Assembly: GCA_050301795.1 (NCBI GenBank)
Contig: JBNKZU010000010.1
Location: forward strand, 1-28,050
Direction: 5' to 3'
Source of the DNA: JBNKZU01 sp050301795
GTDB taxonomy: Bacteria > Pseudomonadota > Gammaproteobacteria > Thiohalomonadales > Thiohalomonadaceae
Length of the DNA: 28,050 nucleotides
Below the pieces are notes generated by a model that saw nothing but the letters and a program-made list of their open reading frames with translations, was not told the DNA's origin and did no database searches. This document shows, one piece after another, positions 23,548 to 28,050 of this stretch. A program made the translations under genes and the position numbers. Every line of letters starts with the position of its first letter. Within the stretch, counting starts at the first letter, position 1.

Positions 23548-24732
23548 ATGTTATCACCAAGAAGATTAAATCGTAGAGGCTCACTGCTTTTGTTACTGCT
23601 CGTACCGGCGATTGTTGTATTAATCGTTGCGACCAAGCCTGAGAACGAGCAGCCGTTAAAGCGCATTGCTCCGGCACAGATCGAGGCGGTTAATATTGTT
23701 CAGCAGGATCTTGACCCGACACTGCGGATATCAGGACGCTTACAGTCCCAGCGTGCTGTAACACTTCGTGCAGAGGTTAGCGGGAAGATCATTCAACGCG
23801 ATATTGAGTCAGGCAGTTATGTTGAGCACGATGCAGTCTTGCTCACGATTGATAGCGCAGATTTACGTGATTCAAAAAGTCAAACAGAGGCACGTATAGA
23901 GCAGGAGCGAGCAACCATCAGTCGTGATAAAAGTCTGCTTAGCCTTGCAAAAGAGAATCTGAACCTGCAACAGCGAGAGGTTGAGCGACTGGAAAAACTG
24001 GGACTGAATGCATTAAGCAGTGAGTCGCAGCTAGGAAATGCCCGCCAGCAGTTACTACAGCTTAAATCCGAGGTGGCGCGATTGCAGTTTAGTGTTGATT
24101 CAGCTAACAGCCGTATCAAACAGCTTGGGGCTGAGTTGAGTCAGGTTGAACGAAAACTGGAACGTGCCACAGTTCGAGCCCCCTTTGCCGGGGTTGTAAA
24201 CCAGATCCATGTCGACATTGGAGATTATGCTGCGATCAATCAAAACCTGATTGAAATCGTCTCGACAGCATTAGAGATGAGAAGCACGATTTCGGCCTCA
24301 ATGGATGATGAGTTGGTGTTAGGTGGGGAGATCAAGATAAACGTCGGCGAGAAAACGGCTATAGGACATGTTCGTTCATTCCAACTGGAGCCAGATCCAA
24401 AGACCAATACCCGTCAGGTTGTGCTCGCTATTGATGATGAAACCTTTCAACCTGGAGCTATCGCCGAAGCAGAGATTCCCCTCAAAGCTTCATCTGATGT
24501 TATGGTCATTCCCGTTACTGCCGTACTGTACGACGGAGGGAAGCAGTATCTCTTTGAGATCATCGATAACGTGTTGCACAAGCGTCAGATTGTTCTGGGT
24601 GGTCGTAGCGGCTCACTTCAGGTGGTTAAAAGCGGAGTACAACCAGGTATTACGGTTGTTGCCCGGGATGTGGCCGCACTAAGTGATCAACAACAGATTG
24701 TGATAAGTAATCGCCGCCACGACGAACGCTAA
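23548..24732 (+). CDS. HlyD/RND-type membrane fusion (periplasmic adaptor) protein
   Basis: The 394-residue protein has an N-terminal anchor (about 12-28), a split lipoyl domain (VTLRAEVSGKIIQRDIESGS at 71-90 and RAPFAGVVNQIHVDIGDY at 210-227), a coiled-coil hairpin between them (about 108-206) and beta-barrel and membrane-proximal domains toward the C-terminus (about 245-390). Such adaptors link an inner-membrane RND or ABC pump to an outer-membrane channel. A GTG at 23494 would add 18 residues; the ATG at 23548 gives a standard basic-hydrophobic N-terminus. No pump or TolC-like gene follows; the next gene is an unrelated phosphatase. It is divergent from lptD across about 205 bp. The substrate is unknown. 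Confidence 0.88.
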   Translation: MLSPRRLNRRGSLLLLLLVPAIVVLIVATKPENEQPLKRIAPAQIEAVNIVQQDLDPTLRISGRLQSQRAVTLRAEVSGKIIQRDIESGSYVEHDAVLLTIDSADLRDSKSQTEARIEQERATISRDKSLLSLAKENLNLQQREVERLEKLGLNALSSESQLGNARQQLLQLKSEVARLQFSVDSANSRIKQLGAELSQVERKLERATVRAPFAGVVNQIHVDIGDYAAINQNLIEIVSTALEMRSTISASMDDELVLGGEIKINVGEKTAIGHVRSFQLEPDPKTNTRQVVLAIDDETFQPGAIAEAEIPLKASSDVMVIPVTAVLYDGGKQYLFEIIDNVLHKRQIVLGGRSGSLQVVKSGVQPGITVVARDVAALSDQQQIVISNRRHDER

Positions 24733-24807
24733 GACAGGCTCGGGTCGAATAAAAACGAAAGCTAGGCTAGAATCGCCGCACATTTTTTATCCTTAGGTAT
24801 CTGTTTT

Positions 24808-25353
24808 ATGAAACTAACACGTTTGATCACCGTGATTTTACTATTCTCGTTCTCCACAATCGTCTCGGCAAAAGAGCAGTTCGAGAGCTATGGCGATGCG
24901 TTACAGATAATCCTTCCTCTCACGGCAATGACTGCGGCCTATCTTGAAGATGACGAATCCTATGAAGGTGTTTGGCAATTCACCAAGTCTTTTTCAACAA
25001 CAATAATGACAACACATGCCTTAAAGCATCTGGTGCAAAAACCTCGTCCTGTCGGTGATAACCTCTCATTCCCTTCGGGTCATACCGCAGCCTCGTTTGC
25101 TGGTGCCAGCTTTATTCAAAAACGCTATGGATGGAGATACGGTATACCTGCCTATATTGCTGCAAGCTATGTTGGCTGGAGTCGAGTGGCTGCTGATCAG
25201 CACTATAGTGAAGATGTGGTTGCTGCTGCGGCACTTGCGATCTATGTGAATGAAATCTTTGTTACTCCAATGAATAACAGTTCGAACAAGATGAAGATCA
25301 GTCTGATACCGGCATCATCAGGATTGGCGCTACAGGTGGCGGCGCAGTGGTAG
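24808..25353 (+). CDS. PAP2-family phosphatase with signal peptide
   Basis: The 181-residue protein has an N-terminal signal sequence (1-21, ending VSA) and a complete PAP2 acid phosphatase signature: K73-x6-R80-P81, P89-S-G-H92 and S125-R126-x5-H132-x3-D136. Members remove phosphate from lipids such as undecaprenyl pyrophosphate, phosphatidic acid or lipid A; the substrate here is unknown. It is short for the family and ends in an amphipathic beta-like tail (LALQVAAQW) with a terminal aromatic, unusual for an inner-membrane PAP2 enzyme. The last 56 bp overlap the convergent SRPBCC gene. A TAGAAT-like -10 lies near 24765 upstream. Confidence 0.85.
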   Translation: MKLTRLITVILLFSFSTIVSAKEQFESYGDALQIILPLTAMTAAYLEDDESYEGVWQFTKSFSTTIMTTHALKHLVQKPRPVGDNLSFPSGHTAASFAGASFIQKRYGWRYGIPAYIAASYVGWSRVAADQHYSEDVVAAAALAIYVNEIFVTPMNNSSNKMKISLIPASSGLALQVAAQW

Positions 25354-25996
25354 TCTCCTTTTCTGGCTCGGAAACCCTCTTAACCCAAGTTGCTGCATCG
25401 ATTAAACCGTTGCGACTAAAGATCTCTTGAATAAACCCCGGGATCCATCCAGACAGCTTAATCTCGACACTATAATAGAGGCGTGTTTTTTCAGGATTAT
25501 TTTCGTTGGGTTGTAGATACCAGAACCCGACAACATCATCAATTTCACTCAATCTGGAATAATCGAGCGTCCAACGAATGTAACGATTCGGCTGATCGAT
25601 AATGTGATCGATAAAGTACTGATACTCAATGCCGATAGCTCCAATAACAAACTCAACCTTAAGATGGTTACCTGATCTTTCGTAAGGCTCGCACCGTTCT
25701 ACATGGTTCACCCAATCGGGATATTTAGAAAAACTGAGAATACGATTCCACACGGTATCGATCGGGGCATTAATATCCTGAACAATGAATCCACCCCCCT
25801 GTGAATCAGACTCAAACTGTTTGATTAGGTACTCCCCTTGATTGAGCTGACTGATCTCATCCTGAGTCAGAGAAATTGCCGGAACAGTTTCGGGGAAGGG
25901 CGAGAGGACACCTTGATGAGGATGTGGCTCATCGGCGAAAGTGTGAGCAGAGAGCAGGCTCAAACAGAATAGAGTGATTTTGAGAAAGTGATTCAT
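25298..25996 (-). CDS. secreted SRPBCC (START/polyketide-cyclase-like) protein
   Basis: The 232-residue protein begins with a signal peptide (1-21, ending TFA). It contains an SRPBCC fold (about 65-215) seen in INAPIDTVWNRILSFSKYPDW, a central IEYQYFIDHI strand pair and the helical end IPGFIQEIFSRNGLIDAATW. Such folds bind hydrophobic ligands such as lipids; a periplasmic location is predicted. A Pro/Thr-rich tail of about 20 residues is encoded in the 56 bp shared with the convergent PAP2 gene. It starts directly after the stop of the upstream PAP2 gene (TAA then ATG), so the two are probably translationally coupled. A lipid-carrier role beside two lipid-phosphatase-like proteins is inference. 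Confidence 0.82.
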   Translation of the reverse strand: MNHFLKITLFCLSLLSAHTFADEPHPHQGVLSPFPETVPAISLTQDEISQLNQGEYLIKQFESDSQGGGFIVQDINAPIDTVWNRILSFSKYPDWVNHVERCEPYERSGNHLKVEFVIGAIGIEYQYFIDHIIDQPNRYIRWTLDYSRLSEIDDVVGFWYLQPNENNPEKTRLYYSVEIKLSGWIPGFIQEIFSRNGLIDAATWVKRVSEPEKETTTAPPPVAPILMMPVSD

Positions 25997-27007
25997 TTAA
26001 AACTCAAATTTCAGATTAAGCCCAAGGTGTTCATCATCACCATAGGGTTGAATGGCGCTTAAACGAATACCGGTTTCTCTCTTGCCTTTAATCGCATTAA
26101 GCCGCTTTGTTTTTCCGCGCTCAATTGCTATATCCGCAGCTAACCATCCAATTGCGATACCTAATGGATAATCGCTGGCCCAGTGCACACCGTTGTTTAG
26201 CATTGCAAACATTAACAGCCCCATCGCGGTGTATCCGGTAGGTTTTATCCACGCCTTTTCAGGGTAGTTAGCCGCAAGCACAGTGGTTGTAGCCATCGCG
26301 GTGGCGATATGACCAGACGGATAGGCATCATAGTTTGATACTTCACCATTATAGACATCCATCGGTGGAAAGGCCGTCCAACGACCACCATCAGATGTCG
26401 CCTGAAATGGTGATTGTCGTCCTGTTGAGCGCTTGAGGATCTGAACAAAGGTTCCGGTAACCATCAGGCTCTCCATTATTTGGCTTGCAGTATTCAGTGA
26501 ACGATTGTCGTCATTGTATAACCCATAACCGACTAATCCTCCCACAATCGAAAAATGGGTCAGACCGTCACCCAGATAGTAGAGTGTTGCGTTTGCACCC
26601 TTCGGAGTACGTAAAGGTAGCTTCACCCCATTCACCGAGGGTTCAGCAAGAATATAGGTTTCACTTCCAGAGGTGGTGTCAGAAATCAGACCAATGCGAC
26701 GTGCAAATCGCTTCGACTCATCAAGGATCTGCTGATCATACTTAACCAAGACCAACGTACTTCCAGCTATCCACCACATCGTCTCATAATACTCTTCGTT
26801 TCCAAGGCGCATAACAAAGGTAGGCATATCTTTAAAGCCATTCCACATCCAATCCCAGGCGCCAGGCGCCTCTGGATAACTAATTGCCGGAAGATCGCCG
26901 CTATCGTCGGGTGTGAGTTCCAGAGCATGGATCTGAAATGACACCATGAATATCAGGATGGTTGGTAAAACCCATTTCAGTAGCGTGATAAATCTGTTCC
27001 AGAGCAT
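25997..27007 (-). CDS. divergent PAP2-superfamily protein
   Basis: The 336-residue protein has a signal or anchor sequence (about 1-28), a soluble region (30-135) and a PAP2-like membrane core (about 145-295). YPSGH (229-233) and NGVHWASDYPLG (His275, Asp279) are clear. Motif 1 reads K192-RSTGRQ-S199-P200, so the usual Arg before Pro is Ser, and the SR pair seven residues before His275 reads A268-M269. Activity is therefore uncertain, although similar T-G-R-x-S/T-P variants seem to form a natural subfamily. The C-terminus ends in a beta-like LGLNLKFEF. It is the first gene of a two-gene unit with the SRPBCC protein, downstream of rpoH and its terminator. Confidence 0.82.
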   Translation of the reverse strand: MLWNRFITLLKWVLPTILIFMVSFQIHALELTPDDSGDLPAISYPEAPGAWDWMWNGFKDMPTFVMRLGNEEYYETMWWIAGSTLVLVKYDQQILDESKRFARRIGLISDTTSGSETYILAEPSVNGVKLPLRTPKGANATLYYLGDGLTHFSIVGGLVGYGLYNDDNRSLNTASQIMESLMVTGTFVQILKRSTGRQSPFQATSDGGRWTAFPPMDVYNGEVSNYDAYPSGHIATAMATTTVLAANYPEKAWIKPTGYTAMGLLMFAMLNNGVHWASDYPLGIAIGWLAADIAIERGKTKRLNAIKGKRETGIRLSAIQPYGDDEHLGLNLKFEF

Positions 27008-27043
27008 TGTGTCGGTTTTGAATCAAATAAGTAAAAGCGGGCG

Positions 27044-27072
27044 ATTATACTGACACTCGTAAGAGACATAAA
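27044..27072 (-). promoter_or_regulatory. candidate promoter of the PAP2-SRPBCC unit
   Basis: A perfect TATAAT (27049-27044, minus strand) lies 37 bp before the PAP2 start. The -35 position 17 bp upstream reads TTTATG, a poor match that overlaps the T-rich end of the rpoH terminator. Confidence 0.35.
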
Positions 27073-27096
27073 TAAAAAAGGCTCCAAAAGGAGCCT
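27072..27096 (-). terminator. rho-independent terminator of rpoH
   Basis: AGGCTCC and GGAGCCT (27079-27085 and 27090-27096) form a perfect 7-bp stem around four bases, followed on the minus strand by TTTTTTA. It lies about 25 bp after the rpoH stop. Confidence 0.92.
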
Positions 27097-27121
27097 ATAG
27101 GGAGTTATTCGTTGATTATGA

Positions 27122-27982
27122 TCAAACAACAAGTACGTTTTTGAGCTTATTCAGTGCATTCTTCTCAAGCTGACGAATACGCTCGGCAGAGATATTGTAC
27201 TTATCCGCGAGATCCTGAAGCGTCTGCTTGCTGTCGCCTAACCAGCGAGCGTTGATGATATCCTGACTGCGCTCATCCAACTCTTTAAGCGCGAGATAGA
27301 GTCTTTTATTTGAATGCTCAGTCCACTGCTCCTCTTCAGCCATTGTCGATGGCTCAAATCGGCTATCCTCGATAAATGAGGAGGGTGCGATAAAGGACGA
27401 ACTATTATCCTTATCATCATCGTCAGCCGCGCCATCAAAACCGACATCGCGCCCACTTAGGCGAGACTCCATCTCAAGGACTTCACGAGTGGAGACACCC
27501 AGTGTTTCAGCAACCGTCTGAACCTCATCGTGGTTAAACCAGCCGAGGCGCTTTTTAGAACTACGAAGATTAAAAAAGAGTTTACGTTGTGCTTTGGTCG
27601 TCGCAACCTTGACGATTCTCCAATTCTTAAGGATGAACTCATGCATCTCAGCCCGAATCCAGTGCACAGCAAATGAAACTAGGCGGACACCCATGGTTGG
27701 ATCAAAGCGTTTGACAGCCTTCATCAACCCGATATTACCCTCTTGGATTAGATCGGCATGTGCAAGACCATAACCGCTGTAACCGCGAGCAATATGAACA
27801 ACAAAACGAAGATGCGCCATTACCAGTTTTTGAGCGGCATCCAGGTCATCATAATCACGATAGAGATGCCCAAGCTCACGCTCCTCCTCAGCTGTAAGAA
27901 CAGAGATCTGGTTTACTGAGTGGGTGTAGGCCTCAATACTGTTGATCGGCACTAATTGTTGAAGCTGATCTCTTTTTGGCAT
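27122..27982 (-). CDS. rpoH: RNA polymerase heat-shock sigma factor, sigma-32
   Basis: RpoH directs RNA polymerase to heat-shock promoters. The 286-residue length is normal. Region 2 is clear (LRFVVHIARGYSGYGLAHAD at 58-77, DLIQEGNIGLMKAVKRFDP, VSFAVHWIRAEMHEFILKNW). The RpoH box QRKLFFNLR (132-140), diagnostic for sigma-32 and involved in core binding and turnover, is present. Region 4.2 ends the protein (TLQDLADKYNISAERIRQLE). The ATG at 27982 has AGGAG at good spacing. ftsX, which often precedes rpoH, would lie outside the window. A terminator follows, so it is transcribed alone at its 3' side. Confidence 0.97.
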   Translation of the reverse strand: MPKRDQLQQLVPINSIEAYTHSVNQISVLTAEEERELGHLYRDYDDLDAAQKLVMAHLRFVVHIARGYSGYGLAHADLIQEGNIGLMKAVKRFDPTMGVRLVSFAVHWIRAEMHEFILKNWRIVKVATTKAQRKLFFNLRSSKKRLGWFNHDEVQTVAETLGVSTREVLEMESRLSGRDVGFDGAADDDDKDNSSSFIAPSSFIEDSRFEPSTMAEEEQWTEHSNKRLYLALKELDERSQDIINARWLGDSKQTLQDLADKYNISAERIRQLEKNALNKLKNVLVV

Positions 27983-28020
27983 GAGAAAACTCCTAAATTT
28001 TCATTGTGTAATAATAACCA

Positions 28021-28048
28021 ACTATAACACTCAGGAATTATTATTCAA
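28021..28048 (-). promoter_or_regulatory. candidate sigma-70 promoter of rpoH
   Basis: On the minus strand TTGAAT (28048-28043) and TATAGT (28026-28021) are 16 bp apart, about 40 bp before the rpoH start. Both hexamers are close to consensus. Further promoters may lie beyond the window edge. Confidence 0.45.
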
Positions 28049-28050
28049 GA

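Overview
The window looks like a chromosome segment of a chemolithoautotrophic, sulfur-oxidiser-like gammaproteobacterium. The support is a form II RuBisCO gene (cbbM) with a divergent cbbR and a cbbQ-cbbO activase pair, set among standard gammaproteobacterial housekeeping genes (folA, thyA, lgt, rlmI, pdxA, surA, lptD, rpoH). Genus and species cannot be fixed from the sequence alone. I see no rRNA, tRNA, CRISPR array, transposase or integrase gene.

Layout. (1) 63-2635, plus strand: a DUF3391/HD-GYP protein followed by a GGDEF-EAL protein. Both have lost key catalytic residues, so the pair looks like a c-di-GMP signalling module without enzyme activity. (2) 2628-5955, minus strand: a tight rlmI-lgt-thyA-folA operon. 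(3) 6212-7765, plus: a membrane-anchored coiled-coil protein with a SPOR domain. (4) 7766-9134, minus: a PA2779-like small membrane protein and a PA2778-like C39 peptidase/TPR lipoprotein with a hairpin between them. (5) 9297-17325: the CO2-fixation locus, with cbbO, cbbQ and cbbM on the minus strand and cbbR divergent on the plus strand. (6) 17406-18842, plus: a PKD/serine beta-lactamase-like lipoprotein. (7) 18832-23342, minus: lptD-surA-pdxA. (8) 23548-24732, plus: an HlyD/RND-type adaptor without its pump. (9) 24808-27007: two PAP2-type phosphatases around a secreted SRPBCC protein. (10) 27122-27982, minus: rpoH.

The most interesting part lies between cbbM and cbbQ. These genes are often adjacent in form II loci, but here about 2.4 kb separates them. 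That stretch holds a strong terminator behind cbbM, a sigma-70-like promoter, a 26-codon leader ORF with a good ribosome site, and two small genes arranged as integron cassettes. A textbook 81-bp attC site (13963-14043) separates the two genes, a third core site lies before the first, and a collapsed attC follows the second. One cassette encodes a two-TM zinc-ribbon protein. The other encodes a protein with an R-x4-H motif of the HEPN type, possibly a defence function. Behind the array is a 500-bp mosaic of palindromic and short-repeat DNA. No integrase lies in the window, so this is an integrase-less cassette cluster inside a carbon-fixation locus.

How the genes work together: CbbR probably controls cbbM from the divergent intergenic region, which carries a perfect inverted repeat at the expected start of cbbR transcription. 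CbbQ and CbbO would re-activate inhibited RuBisCO but must now be transcribed from their own promoter. LptD and SurA act together in outer-membrane assembly. The rlmI-lgt-thyA-folA group combines rRNA methylation, lipoprotein maturation and thymidylate/folate metabolism.
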